DNA of 32,347 bases from Devosia equisanguinis (GTDB taxonomy: Bacteria; Pseudomonadota; Alphaproteobacteria; Rhizobiales; Hyphomicrobiaceae): positions 1-32,347 of the forward strand of contig CAMAYR010000034.1 in assembly GCA_945862355.1 (NCBI GenBank), written 5' to 3'. The position numbers and the translations under genes are program-made. Every line of letters begins with the position of its first letter. Position 1 is the stretch's first letter. Below the pieces are notes generated by a model. The model was not told the origin of the DNA. It saw only the letters and a program-made list of their open reading frames with translations, and did not search any database. Shown one piece after another: positions 23,867 through 32,277 of the stretch.

Positions 23867-25072
23867 ATGGAGCGGTCACCTTCCACCACGTTTGCGGCAA
23901 CACTTGCCCTCATCACGCTGATCGGACCGCTCGCGGTGCATCTGTTCCTGCCGGCAATCCCGGTGGTCAAGCACGAGTTCGGCGTGAGCGATGCGATGGC
24001 GCAGCTCACCTTCAGCGCGGCGCTGATCGCCATGGCATTGTCGACGCTGGCCTACGGGTCGGTCGCCGACAACATCGGCAGGCGGCCGGCGCTGCTGTCG
24101 GGGCTCGTGCTGTTTCTCATCGGCAGCTTCCTGTCGGCGGCGGCGAACGACATCTGGATGCTCGTCGCGGGGCGCGTCGTGCAGGCCGCAGGCGCGGGCT
24201 GCAGCCTGACGCTGGTGCGTACCATCGCGCGGGACGCCTACGGCCAGGAGCATCTCGTCAAGGCGATCGCCTATCTGACGATGTTCTACACGATGGGGCC
24301 GATATTTGCCCCGGTGATCGGCGGCGTGCTGATCGATGCGCTGGGCTGGCGATGGCTGTTCGCCTTCGCCATCGCCGCTGGAGCCGCCGTGCTCGTCGCC
24401 TCGTTCCTCTTGATCCCGGAGACCAGGCCGGCGCGGGCGGTCGGTGCGGCGCAAGAGCACTGGGCGCGGGCCGATCGGGATCTCTTCTCGCGCGCGCGGT
24501 TCACGGCTTTCGTGTTGCAGACGGGCTGCAACTCATGCGCCTTCATGGTGACGGCGACGGCGGCCGCCTTCATCATGAAGGATACGCTCGGCCGCTCCGC
24601 GACCGAGTACGGCGCATGGTTCTCCCTGTTCCCCATCGGCTTTCTCATCGGCAGTACCATCTCGTCTCGTCTCAGCGGCCGGGTGTCGATCGAGACCATG
24701 GTGCTCACGGGCTCGATCGTGCTTTCGGTTTCGGTCGCCGTGCAGGCGGCGCTTCTTCTCGCCGGCTACCTGAATCCGATGACGTTGTGCCTGCCGGGGA
24801 TCTTCATCACCATGGGCAATGGCCTGTCGATGCCTTCCGCGCAGGCGGGCGCGATGGCCGTGATCCCGCGCCATGCGGGGACCGCTGCGGGTATCGGCGT
24901 CTTCACCCAGATGATGATCGCAGGGCTCGGCGTGCAGCTCTACGGGCTCGTCTCAGACGGCACCGTCGTGCCGCTGGTGCTCACGGCGGGGCTGTTCGCG
25001 CTCGGTACTATCTTAACGGGTGCTGCAACTTTCGCCATGCGTCCGACAGCGGGCAGACAAGCGGGCAGGTGA
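23867..25072 (+). CDS. MFS transporter, Bcr/CflA-like (12 membrane segments)
   Basis: This 401-residue inner-membrane protein has about twelve hydrophobic segments. Motif A between segments 2 and 3 is [11 protein letters not shown], and the N-terminal [16 protein letters not shown] pattern is typical of the Bcr/CflA branch of drug/H+ antiporters. It would import or export a small molecule using the proton gradient. It lies 72 bases after the solute-binding-fold gene within the hydroxylase operon, so the substrate or product of this pathway is a reasonable guess. The ribosome-binding site is weak (AAGGG). The real frame is the one with the hydrophobic pattern; the parallel frame is Arg-rich and is not coding. 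Confidence 0.88.
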   Translation: MERSPSTTFAATLALITLIGPLAVHLFLPAIPVVKHEFGVSDAMAQLTFSAALIAMALSTLAYGSVADNIGRRPALLSGLVLFLIGSFLSAAANDIWMLVAGRVVQAAGAGCSLTLVRTIARDAYGQEHLVKAIAYLTMFYTMGPIFAPVIGGVLIDALGWRWLFAFAIAAGAAVLVASFLLIPETRPARAVGAAQEHWARADRDLFSRARFTAFVLQTGCNSCAFMVTATAAAFIMKDTLGRSATEYGAWFSLFPIGFLIGSTISSRLSGRVSIETMVLTGSIVLSVSVAVQAALLLAGYLNPMTLCLPGIFITMGNGLSMPSAQAGAMAVIPRHAGTAAGIGVFTQMMIAGLGVQLYGLVSDGTVVPLVLTAGLFALGTILTGAATFAMRPTAGRQAGR

Positions 25073-25244
25073 TCCCTTTCGGATGGGGCACGTAAACGGT
25101 TGGGTGGGCCGTTGGCGGCAATCGGCCGCCGTAGCCGGCGGGCGAGCAGGCTGGATTCGGCAGCTCAGCGCTTGGCAAGCCGCGGCCGATGGTGCAGAAC
25201 TGCGGCCGCGAGATTTTTTCGGAGCTGAGCCCGGGAGACCCAAG

Positions 25245-25733
25245 TTGCAGCACGAGATCAAGATGATGGTGAACGGTAAGGCGGTTACGGGGAGCGTCGA
25301 GCCGCGCACCCTGCTCGTCCAGTTCATCCGCGAGCACCTGAAGCTGACCGGCACGCATGTCGGCTGCGACACGACGCAATGCGGATGCTGCGTGGTCCAT
25401 GTCGACGGCAAGGCCATGAAGTCCTGCACGATGCTGGCAGTGCAGGCGGAAGGCCGGTCGGTCACGACGATCGAGGGCATCGCTGCGCAGGACGGGACGC
25501 TCCATCCGATGCAGGCGGCCTTCCAGGAGCACCACGGCCTGCAGTGCGGCTTCTGCACGCCGGGCATGGTGATGATGGGCATCGATATCGCCAACCGTAT
25601 GCCGAACGCCGACGAGGCCACTGTCCGCCGCCAGCTCGAGGGCAACATCTGCCGCTGCACGGGCTACCAGGGCATCGTCGAGGCGATCATGGACGCCAGC
25701 GCCACGATGGCTTCGGCCAAGGCCAAGGCTTGA
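25245..25733 (+). CDS. 2Fe-2S small subunit of the Mo hydroxylase (CoxS/XdhC-type iron-sulfur protein)
   Basis: This 162-residue protein carries two [2Fe-2S] clusters. The plant-type set is Cys41, Cys46, Cys49 and Cys61 in CDTTQCGCC...C, and the second set is Cys101, Cys104, Cys136 and Cys138 in CGFC...CRC. It passes electrons from the molybdenum site to FAD. The start is chosen as TTG 25245, because GGGAG (25233-25237) lies 7 bases before it and homologues begin with an HEIKMTVNG-like strand. ATG 25263 is the alternative. An open frame from 25020 overlaps the MFS gene and is not homologous upstream. It pairs with the FAD subunit, 22 bases away. Its molybdopterin partner is divergent at 18.4-20.7 kb. 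Confidence 0.9.
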   Translation: MQHEIKMMVNGKAVTGSVEPRTLLVQFIREHLKLTGTHVGCDTTQCGCCVVHVDGKAMKSCTMLAVQAEGRSVTTIEGIAAQDGTLHPMQAAFQEHHGLQCGFCTPGMVMMGIDIANRMPNADEATVRRQLEGNICRCTGYQGIVEAIMDASATMASAKAKA

Positions 25734-25755
25734 GACGAGGCGAGGGGCAATAGAC

Positions 25756-26550
25756 ATGAGAAATTTCACCTATCATCGCCCGTCCGATGCGGCCGCCGCG
25801 GGAGCACAGCTCGCCAAGTCCGAGGAGCCCCGGCTGCTCGCCGGCGGCATGTCGCTGCTGCCGAGCATGAAGCTGCGCCTGGTGGCGCCGAGCGACCTCG
25901 TGGACCTCGGCGGCATCGCCGCGCTCAAAGGCATCAAGGTCGAAGGCAAGGAGGTGCTCATCGGCGCCATGACCTGCCACGCCGACGTGGCCGCCAATGC
26001 CGACGTCATGCGCGTCTTGCCGGCGCTTGCCGAGCTTGCGGATGGCATCGGCGATCCGGCCGTGCGGCATCGCGGCACCATCGGTGGCTCGATCTCGAAC
26101 GCAGATCCGGCAGCCTGCTATCCCTCCGCCGTCGTCGCCCTCGACGCGACCGTAGAGACGAACAAGCGCAAGATCCCCGGCGACGACTTCTTCACCGGAC
26201 TTTTCTCCACGGCGCTGGAGCCTGGAGAGATTGTGACTGGCGTGCGCTTCAAGGCCCCGGACAAGGCTAAGTACATGAAGCTGCGGCACCCCGCGTCCGG
26301 CTTCGCGGTTGTCGGCGTGTTGGTGGCGAAGTTCGGTGCTAAAGTGCGCGTCGCGGTGACGGGCGCCGGGCCGAGCGTGTTCCGCGTGCCGGCGATGGAG
26401 AAGGCGCTGGAGGCGAATTTTTCGCCCAAGGCGCTCGATGGCATAACCATCTCGCCCGACGATCTGATGACGGACATCCACTTCTCGGCCGAGTACCGCG
26501 CCAATGCCGTGGTGGTGATGGCCAAGCGCGGCGTCGCGGCGATTGCCTGA
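25756..26550 (+). CDS. FAD-binding medium subunit of the Mo hydroxylase (CoxM-type)
   Basis: This 264-residue protein has the two FAD-binding motifs of the family: AGGMSLLP (29-36) and TIGGSISNADPAA (108-120). The C-terminal CO-dehydrogenase-flavoprotein-like domain ends ANAVVVMAKRGVAAIA. It receives electrons from the iron-sulfur subunit and passes them to an external acceptor. The length is slightly short for the family but both domains are present. A GAGGGG run before ATG 25756 supports the start. It is the last gene of the plus-strand unit; a terminator follows at 26584-26612. The large subunit lies on the other strand. Confidence 0.92.
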   Translation: MRNFTYHRPSDAAAAGAQLAKSEEPRLLAGGMSLLPSMKLRLVAPSDLVDLGGIAALKGIKVEGKEVLIGAMTCHADVAANADVMRVLPALAELADGIGDPAVRHRGTIGGSISNADPAACYPSAVVALDATVETNKRKIPGDDFFTGLFSTALEPGEIVTGVRFKAPDKAKYMKLRHPASGFAVVGVLVAKFGAKVRVAVTGAGPSVFRVPAMEKALEANFSPKALDGITISPDDLMTDIHFSAEYRANAVVVMAKRGVAAIA

Positions 26551-26583
26551 GGGCGCCGAGGACGGCAGTGAATATTGCAATTG

Positions 26584-26612
26584 GAGGCCTCGGCGGATTG
26601 CCGGGGCCTTTT
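26584..26612 (+). terminator. rho-independent terminator after the FAD subunit
   Basis: GGCCTCGGC (26586-26594) pairs with GCCGGGGCC (26600-26608) with a single T-G wobble across a 5-base loop, extended by an A-T pair and followed by TTTT. It lies 34 bases after the FAD-subunit stop and ends the plus-strand unit. Confidence 0.78.
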
Positions 26613-26644
26613 GCATGAGACCCATGAGTCTGTGAAAGGCGCCC

Positions 26645-26945
26645 ATGGCGCCTGCATGTCGGGGGCTGGCCGAAGGTCTCGACGCGAAGGCCACCGCCGA
26701 CGAGGTGCTGGCTCACGCCAAGGTACGCGAACGCTTCTCAGCGCTTCTGGCATCGTTCAACAAGGATGCCGCCGGCAGCTCCGGCCGCATCGCGCCGATG
26801 TTGCTGATGGATGCGCCGCCGTCGATCGACACGGGCGAGATGACGGACAAGGGCTCGATCAACCAGCGCGCAGTGCTCGCCAATCGCAACGTCGCTGGTC
26901 GACGAGCTATATTCGCAGAAGCCTTCTTCGCGCGTGATCTCGTAG
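26645..26945 (+). pseudogene. frameshifted C-terminal remnant of a feruloyl-CoA-synthetase-like gene
   Basis: The plus frame encodes CRGLAEGLDA...HAKVRERFSALL, then PPSIDTGEMTDKGSINQRAV and LANRNV. This matches the C-terminal end of feruloyl-CoA synthetases, where a (D/G)E(I/M)TDKG(Y/S)INQRAVL signature is typical. After NRNV the reading is lost, but one base later the shifted frame reads LVDELYSQKPSSRVIS and stops at 26943-26945, as expected for the natural end. One inserted base at about 26914 explains this. About 500 N-terminal residues are missing, and a stop codon lies directly before the first ATG. It sits between the terminator at 26612 and a crotonase gene. Ferulate-type catabolic genes often pair such a synthetase with a crotonase. 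Confidence 0.75.
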
Positions 26946-27063
26946 CCCTTACCGCCCCACGAGCAAGGGCTTGCGCTTCATTTCTTCATTGGCGGCGCTC
27001 GCGCCGGACCGCGTTCGCGGTCTCGTCCGTCGGCAAGGAAGCCGGTCGGTTCGAAGCTCGCGC

Positions 27064-27828
27064 TCAGCGTCCAACGAACACCGGTTTGCGCTTCTCGACG
27101 ACGGCGCGCGTTGCCTCGCGCGCGTCATCCGTCGCCATCAGCTTGGTCGAGTAGCGCTGCTCGGCTGCGTAGCCTTCCTCGACGGGCAGGCACTCCGTCT
27201 CGTTCATCGCAGCCTTGCCCATGCGCAGCCCGAGCGGCGCCTTGGAGGCGATCAACTCGGCGAGCGCCATCGCCTTCGCTGCAAGCTCGCTGCCGCTGAC
27301 GATCTCGTCGACGAAGCCCCAGCGGTGCGCCTCCAGTACCGTGATCGGCAGGCCGGTGAAGAACATGCGGCGCAACACCCCCTGCGGCAGGTGCCGGGCC
27401 ATGTGGGCTGTGCCGCCGCAGCGGCCGACGTTCACCTCGGGCAGGCCGAACGTGGCGTTGTCGCTGGCGAGGCGGATGTCGCACACGGATGCCAGCACGC
27501 AGCCCGCGCCGAGTGCGGGACCATTGACGGCGGCGACGACCGGGATCGCGCAGTGTCGAATGCTGGCGAAGGTGCGACGCACGATGGCCGCGCGCCTGGG
27601 ATCGTCCTCGAGCTTCGCGGCAAGGAATTCCTTGAGGTCGAGCCCCGCACAGAATGCCTTGCTGCCGCGTCCGGTGAAGACGGCGCAATTGACGTCGCGG
27701 CGCAAGCCGATCGCATCGAAGGTGTCCGCAATTTCCTCGTAGGTGGCGAGCGTCAGCACGTTGACGGGCGGCCGGTCGATGGTGACGGTGACGACCTTGC
27801 CAACGGTCTCGACGACGATATCGGGCAT
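27064..27828 (-). CDS. enoyl-CoA hydratase/isomerase (crotonase) family protein
   Basis: This 254-residue protein has the crotonase fold: oxyanion-hole segments SKAFCAGLDL (56-65) and NGPALGAGC (102-110), then the conserved Glu131 in FGLPEVNVG. By hand alignment, the second catalytic Glu of true enoyl-CoA hydratases (five residues before the Gly of the MxLTG motif) is Arg154. The enzyme may therefore be an isomerase, hydrolase or other one-Glu crotonase. The ATG lies after AGGACTGCTGCG. It is the last gene of the six-gene minus-strand unit and lies 55 bases after the CMD-like gene. The CoA ester probably comes from the type III CoA-transferase upstream. Confidence 0.88.
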   Translation of the reverse strand: MPDIVVETVGKVVTVTIDRPPVNVLTLATYEEIADTFDAIGLRRDVNCAVFTGRGSKAFCAGLDLKEFLAAKLEDDPRRAAIVRRTFASIRHCAIPVVAAVNGPALGAGCVLASVCDIRLASDNATFGLPEVNVGRCGGTAHMARHLPQGVLRRMFFTGLPITVLEAHRWGFVDEIVSGSELAAKAMALAELIASKAPLGLRMGKAAMNETECLPVEEGYAAEQRYSTKLMATDDAREATRAVVEKRKPVFVGR

Positions 27829-27883
27829 CGCAGCAGTCCTCTTGTCGTGTTCGGTTTGGTTGTCGGTGGGCGATGGCGCGAGG

Positions 27884-28450
27884 TCAGTCGCGGGGAAGCG
27901 GCAGCAGCGGCACGGGCGCGCCTTCGGGCAGGGGGAACTCGTGCGCGTTGAGCGTCATCGCGACCATCGAGTAGTAGCCGGTCAGCGCGGTCAGCTCGAC
28001 GACGCCGTTCACGCCCCAGCGCGCGAGCACCTTGTCGTAGACGGGTTGTGAAATGCGCCGCGTCCGCTGCATTTCGTCGACGAAATCGTGGATCTCCAGC
28101 GCTTGCACGTCGGCGCTCTCGGGGCGTGTGCCTTTGCGGATGGCCTCGATGATGGCGGGATCGAGGTCGGCTTCGCGCGCGATCCTCTCGTGGATGTGCC
28201 ACTCGAGCTGTGCATCCCACGCCCGCGCAGTGACGAGGATCGCAAGCTCCGACAGACGCGAAGGAAGACACGTCGTGTAGCGCAGCATCGCGCCGAGCTC
28301 GCTCCATTTCTCCGCCAGCGCCGGGTTGTGCAGGGCAGCCATCAGCGGCCCCTGGATTCTGCCGCGCGGTCCGGACACGACGGTGGCCAGCACGCGCTGC
28401 TGCTCCAGCGTGAGGCCTTCGGGCGAATTGATGAGGGGAATGCGTGGCAT
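27884..28450 (-). CDS. carboxymuconolactone decarboxylase family protein without CxxC
   Basis: This 188-residue helical protein has the classical CMD layout. LSELAILVTARAWDAQLEWHIHERIA (about 67-92) holds the conserved Glu, Trp and His residues, and there is no CxxC pair, unlike the protein at 22227-22892. The C-terminus is GYYSMVAMTLNAHEFPLP. Such proteins may decarboxylate or isomerise lactones; many are of unknown function. It lies 12 bases after the CoA-transferase gene in the same unit. AGGA precedes the ATG by 10 bases. Confidence 0.85.
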   Translation of the reverse strand: MPRIPLINSPEGLTLEQQRVLATVVSGPRGRIQGPLMAALHNPALAEKWSELGAMLRYTTCLPSRLSELAILVTARAWDAQLEWHIHERIAREADLDPAIIEAIRKGTRPESADVQALEIHDFVDEMQRTRRISQPVYDKVLARWGVNGVVELTALTGYYSMVAMTLNAHEFPLPEGAPVPLLPLPRD

Positions 28451-28462
28451 GTCGTTTTTTTC

Positions 28463-29662
28463 CTACGCGTTGCGCGGTGCGGCATTCCAGCCGATCTCGG
28501 ACAGGATCTCGTCTGTGTGCTGGCCGAGCAGCGGCGGTGGTCGCTCAAATGCGAGCGGCGCGTTCGCGAACTTCATCGGACTTGCCACTTGAGGCACGGT
28601 GCCCGACAGGGGATGGGGCACATGCACCAGCATCTGTCGGTGCATGACCTGCGGGTCCTCGAATACCATGGGAATAGTGTTGATAGGTCCGGCAGGCACG
28701 CCGGCCGCCTCGCACGCGGCAATCCAATCGCCGAGGGGGCGCGAGGCCAGGATCGGCTCGATGATCGAGTTGAGCGCCGGCCGGTTCCGCACACGGCCCG
28801 GGTTCGTGGCAAAGCGCTCATCGGTACTGAGGTCGGGGCGGCCGATCACCTCGGCGAATTTCGCGAACTGACCATCGTTGCCGACGACCAGCACCATGTG
28901 GCCGTCGCTCGCCGCGAGCACGTCCTGCGGCTGGATGTTGGGGTGCGCATTGCCGGTGCGGCGCGGCGGCTTTCCGGAAACGAGATAGTTCATCGCCTGA
29001 TTGGCGAGGAACGACACCTGCACGTCGAGCATGCCGATGTCGATATGGTCTCCCTTGCCGGTCTCGCCACGCCGCGCGAGTGCGGCCAGAACCGAGATCA
29101 CGCCGTACATGCCGGTCATGATGTCGGTTATCGGCACGCCGACTTTCTGCGGCTTGCCACCCGGCGCGCCGTCGGGCTCGCCAGTGACGCTCATGAGGCC
29201 ACCCATCGCCTGGATGAGAAAATCGTAGGCGGCAGCATCACGCTTCGGGCCGGTTTGGCCGAAGCCGGTGATGGAGCAGTAGATGATCGCCGGGTTGACG
29301 GCCGCAAGGCTTTCGTAATCGAGGCCGAACTTCTTCAGCGTGCCGGCCTTGAAGTTCTCCAGCACGATATCGGAGCGTTGGGCGAGCGCCTTCACCACGC
29401 CTTGGCCTTCCGGCTTGTCGAGCTCCAGCGTGATCGAGCGTTTGCCGCGGTTGACGGCGAGATAGTACCCCGCCTCGCGCGTATCGTTGCCTGCCCTGTC
29501 CTTCAGGAACGGCGGTCCCCAGGTTCGCGTATCGTCGCCAGCGCCTGGGCGCTCTACCTTGACGACGTCGGCACCGAGATCGGCGAGGATCTGCCCGGCC
29601 CAAGGGCCAGCCATGATGCGCGACAGGTCGAGCACGCGGATGTGGGAAAGCGGGCCTGCCAT
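28463..29662 (-). CDS. type III CoA-transferase (CaiB/BaiF/Frc family)
   Basis: This 399-residue enzyme moves CoA between carboxylic acids through an enzyme-bound anhydride. The N-terminal RVLDLSRIMAGPWAGQILADL (9-29) and VVKVERPGAGDDTR (33-46) are family hallmarks. Asp147 in AAYDFLIQAMGG corresponds to the catalytic aspartate (Asp169 of formyl-CoA transferase). The start at 29662 follows AAGGAGCACGAT; a 34-residue longer reading runs into the preceding gene. It is likely to form the CoA ester used by the crotonase two genes downstream, with succinyl-CoA or acetyl-CoA as possible donor. The acid is not identified. Confidence 0.92.
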   Translation of the reverse strand: MAGPLSHIRVLDLSRIMAGPWAGQILADLGADVVKVERPGAGDDTRTWGPPFLKDRAGNDTREAGYYLAVNRGKRSITLELDKPEGQGVVKALAQRSDIVLENFKAGTLKKFGLDYESLAAVNPAIIYCSITGFGQTGPKRDAAAYDFLIQAMGGLMSVTGEPDGAPGGKPQKVGVPITDIMTGMYGVISVLAALARRGETGKGDHIDIGMLDVQVSFLANQAMNYLVSGKPPRRTGNAHPNIQPQDVLAASDGHMVLVVGNDGQFAKFAEVIGRPDLSTDERFATNPGRVRNRPALNSIIEPILASRPLGDWIAACEAAGVPAGPINTIPMVFEDPQVMHRQMLVHVPHPLSGTVPQVASPMKFANAPLAFERPPPLLGQHTDEILSEIGWNAAPRNA

Positions 29663-29673
29663 ATCGTGCTCCT

Positions 29674-30288
29674 TCAGCCGTCGATCGGAACGGTCGCCAG
29701 CATCGAGGGGCGCGCTGCGAAGCGCTCGTACCATGCTGAGAGGTCCGGCCGGCCCGTGCGCCAAGGCTCGTCGGTGAAGCGGAAGTCGAGGTATCCCAGC
29801 GCGCAGGCGATCGCTACATGGCCGATGTCGATAGGCAGTGCCGACAGCGTCGGCACCTCGCGCTCGAAGGCGGCGAGCGTCGCGGCGAATTTCCTCTCGA
29901 AGGCGGCCAGATGCGGGGGCGAGCGGCGCTCCGGCGGCCGGTCGCGCTCGTTGCGGCGCAGCACCGAGATCTCGAGGAAGCCCGTGCCGATGGCGTGGCG
30001 GCGCAGCGCGTCGAACCTGCGCGCGGGCTCGCCCGGGAACAGCTTGCCGCCGCCGGCGAGATGGTCGAGGTACTCGCAGATCAGGCTGGAATCCGGGTAG
30101 GCCGTGCCGTCGTCGAGAACGAGCGTTGGAATGCGGCTCAGCGGATTGTCGCGCATGACGTCCTCGTTGGGTGCGGTCATGGCGACGACCGATCGCACCA
30201 GCGTCAGACGGTCCACGAGCCCCAGCTCGTGCGCCGTCACCATCACCTTGCGCACGAAGGGAGAGCGCGTGGACCAGTGTAGCTTCAT
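29674..30288 (-). CDS. glutathione S-transferase family protein
   Basis: This 204-residue protein has an N-terminal thioredoxin fold (about 1-78), starting KLHWSTRSPFVRKVMVTAHELGL with a Ser/Thr-rich turn and continuing to the cis-Pro motif IPTLVLDDG and PDSSLICEYLD. The C-terminal helical domain includes an AALAAFEREVP and a GHVAIACALGYLDFRF segment. It would conjugate or reduce substrates with glutathione, or act as an isomerase like maleylacetoacetate isomerase. Its place between the regulator and the CoA-transferase, with gaps of 12 and 11 bases, suggests a pathway role rather than general detoxification. The ribosome-binding site is weak. Confidence 0.88.
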   Translation of the reverse strand: MKLHWSTRSPFVRKVMVTAHELGLVDRLTLVRSVVAMTAPNEDVMRDNPLSRIPTLVLDDGTAYPDSSLICEYLDHLAGGGKLFPGEPARRFDALRRHAIGTGFLEISVLRRNERDRPPERRSPPHLAAFERKFAATLAAFEREVPTLSALPIDIGHVAIACALGYLDFRFTDEPWRTGRPDLSAWYERFAARPSMLATVPIDG

Positions 30289-30300
30289 CGTGGAGCGCCC

Positions 30301-31110
30301 CTATTTCAGCTTCATGTCCATGCGCACGACATCGCCTCTATAGATGCCATCCGCCAGCAGAACGATCACACCGCTGGTATCGACGGCGATACGACGGACG
30401 AAGGCGACAGGTGCATTGAGCGCGATTTCGAGGTGCGATGCGACCTCGGGATCGGCGGTTCCTATGGTGAGTGTCTGGCGTGCTTCGAGGATCTCCAGGC
30501 CCGGGATGTCGGCGATCAGCTTCAGGGCGGTCTTCTCGCGAAGCGCGCGCTCCGATATCCGACGGGAAAGGCGCTTCTCGACGTAGACGCTGGCGAGGAG
30601 GAACGGCGTCTTTCCGCGCCAGTGTCGCCGACGGAGCAGGCGATAGGCCGGCGCGGCGATGCCGGAGCCATCGAAGGGGCCGGGCAGCTCAGCCACGACC
30701 CTGCTGTCGAGCACTTCGATCCTGGCGCCGTCGCGGGCGAGCAGCATGCCCGACCAATCGGTGCGCACCTCGCACCAAAGGTTCTGCTCGGGACATTCGC
30801 GTACGAACGTACCCTTTGCCCTGAAGCGCTGGATCAGTCCGTCGACCTCGAGTTGGTCGAGCGCCTGGCGGACCGTCGCGCGCGCAACGCCGCATTGCGC
30901 TGCAAGTTCTTCCACCGTCGGAATCTGGTTGCCGACGGCCCATTGCCCCGATGCCACACGTCGTCGGAAGAGTGCCGCGAGCTGGAGGTATCGCGCCACG
31001 GCGCTCCGACTGAAGTCGATCGTGTGCGCCGCAGAGCCCTTGGATTGGTTGCTTGCCCTGCCGCGAGGCGGGGCAAGTGCTGGCTTTGGAGTGGATAACG
31101 AAGCAGCCAT
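30301..31110 (-). CDS. GntR-family transcriptional regulator, UTRA type
   Basis: This 269-residue regulator has a disordered N-terminus (about 1-35), a winged helix (about 37-105) with IPTVEELAAQCGVARATVRQ and GLIQRFRAKGTFV, and a UTRA-like domain ending FVRRIAVDTSGVIVLLADG. It lies inside the operon, 8 bases after the solute-binding protein stop and 12 before the GST-like gene, so it is co-transcribed and probably autoregulates. The inverted repeat at 32278-32301, upstream of the operon, is the best operator candidate. The effector is likely the acid bound by the solute-binding protein, or its CoA ester. It differs in sequence from the UTRA regulator at 11635-12396. Confidence 0.9.
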   Translation of the reverse strand: MAASLSTPKPALAPPRGRASNQSKGSAAHTIDFSRSAVARYLQLAALFRRRVASGQWAVGNQIPTVEELAAQCGVARATVRQALDQLEVDGLIQRFRAKGTFVRECPEQNLWCEVRTDWSGMLLARDGARIEVLDSRVVAELPGPFDGSGIAAPAYRLLRRRHWRGKTPFLLASVYVEKRLSRRISERALREKTALKLIADIPGLEILEARQTLTIGTADPEVASHLEIALNAPVAFVRRIAVDTSGVIVLLADGIYRGDVVRMDMKLK

Positions 31111-31118
31111 CGGCGCGC

Positions 31119-32171
31119 CTATTTGGCCTTTTTCGGCGTATTCGCCAGCGCCTGCTGCACTTTCTCGATCGTCGACTTCGGCATCGCGATCAGGCGTGCG
31201 ACGTCTTTTTGCACCTCGGCGCCAGCGATAGGATTGACCTCGATGCCTTTGTCGACAGTCTCCTTGAGGTAGTCCGCCGATCGCACCGCCTCGTCGAAAG
31301 CCTTACGCAGCGTTGCGATCTGTGCGGCGGGCACTTCAGGCGGGGCCGTGATCGAACGGCCGACGGAGTTGCTGAGTGTGAGGAACTCCAGAACCTCCTT
31401 CTCGGCTGGCGTGCGCGCCAGCTCCAAAATCGATGGAACGTCGGGCAGCTCCTTGGCTCGCGTCGCGGCGATGCGGGCGAGGTACGTGATCTTGCCCTCT
31501 CTGATCCATTCGGGCTTCAGGCCCAGCACGCTGCCGTAGACGGTCGAGACCCCGTGCACCTCGCCACGCTCCAGCGCAAGAAAGATGTCCGACATGCCCT
31601 TGAAGCCGGCGATCACCTTGAATCGGGTTCCGAGCACACTGTTGATCACTGTCGGGAAGATGGCCGTTTCCGCTCCTGCGCCGGTGCTACCCATCGCGAC
31701 CTCGACTTTTCGTGCATCCTCGATGGATTTGACGTTGGCAGACTTGAAGAGCACGAGCACGCCGGGCGCATCGACCATGCTGCCGATCCACTGGAAGCGG
31801 CCCGCGTCATAGCGGACCTGCGCCGGGCTCAGTACCTGCGTCATGGCGATGGGCTTGAGCGGCACGAGCAGCGCCGTCCCGTCGCGAGGGGCGATGTTCG
31901 CGGCGTAGTTCGCCGCGACGACCCCGCCGGCACCGGGCATGTTGTTGACGATCATGTTGGGGTTGCCGGGAATGAACTTCGGCATGTGCCGCACTAGAAG
32001 TCGGGCATAGAGATCATATGCGCCGGTGCCGACTGCGACGGTGACCGTGATGGTCTTGCCCTTGAAGAAGTCGCCCGCCGATTGGGCGCTTGCAGTTTGG
32101 GCGCCGATGCCGGCGATCATGGTCGATATTGCCACCGATATCGCAGTGGAGATCGTTGCACGTCTTTGCAT
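31119..32171 (-). CDS. Bug-family (TTT) tripartite transporter solute-binding protein
   Basis: This 350-residue periplasmic protein has a signal peptide (about 1-29, cleavage after ASA) and the Bug/TctC fold. KGKTITVTVAVGTGAYDLYARLL follows the signal, then NMPGAGGVVAANY (77-89) and PRDGTALLVP (95-104), which form the ligand loops. Such proteins bind organic acids such as tricarboxylates and aromatic acids. The TctA and TctB membrane partners are not in the window, so it is an orphan or uses partners elsewhere. AGGAAAG before ATG 32171 supports the start. It is the first gene of the six-gene minus-strand unit and sits 106 bases from an inverted repeat. Confidence 0.92.
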   Translation of the reverse strand: MQRRATISTAISVAISTMIAGIGAQTASAQSAGDFFKGKTITVTVAVGTGAYDLYARLLVRHMPKFIPGNPNMIVNNMPGAGGVVAANYAANIAPRDGTALLVPLKPIAMTQVLSPAQVRYDAGRFQWIGSMVDAPGVLVLFKSANVKSIEDARKVEVAMGSTGAGAETAIFPTVINSVLGTRFKVIAGFKGMSDIFLALERGEVHGVSTVYGSVLGLKPEWIREGKITYLARIAATRAKELPDVPSILELARTPAEKEVLEFLTLSNSVGRSITAPPEVPAAQIATLRKAFDEAVRSADYLKETVDKGIEVNPIAGAEVQKDVARLIAMPKSTIEKVQQALANTPKKAK

Positions 32172-32277
32172 AGCCGGCTTTCCTTTTGTGCTTCCTCGAG
32201 CTTCAAGGCGTCTCGTTTGCGTCGCGCCTCCGAATTCCGGTTACGCTGCGCCGTTGCGCCTTGTGTCGAAGACCACG

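Noticed and set aside
23848-25095. 415-residue plus-strand frame overlapping the MFS gene
   Set aside because: It is Arg/Gly/His-rich with no membrane pattern; the frame starting at 23867 has twelve hydrophobic segments and MFS motifs.
27007-27022. GACCGC-GTTC-GCGGTC hairpin as terminator of the minus-strand operon
   Set aside because: The stem is only 6 bp and no T-run follows on the minus strand; GC-rich DNA yields such stems by chance.
26971-27951. 326-residue plus-strand frame opposite the crotonase gene
   Set aside because: Antisense of a well-supported crotonase; no motif or start context.
28088-30100. 670-residue plus-strand open frame opposite the CoA-transferase and GST genes
   Set aside because: It is an antisense shadow of clear family members, is Arg/His/Asp-rich without motifs, and arises from high-GC third codon positions.
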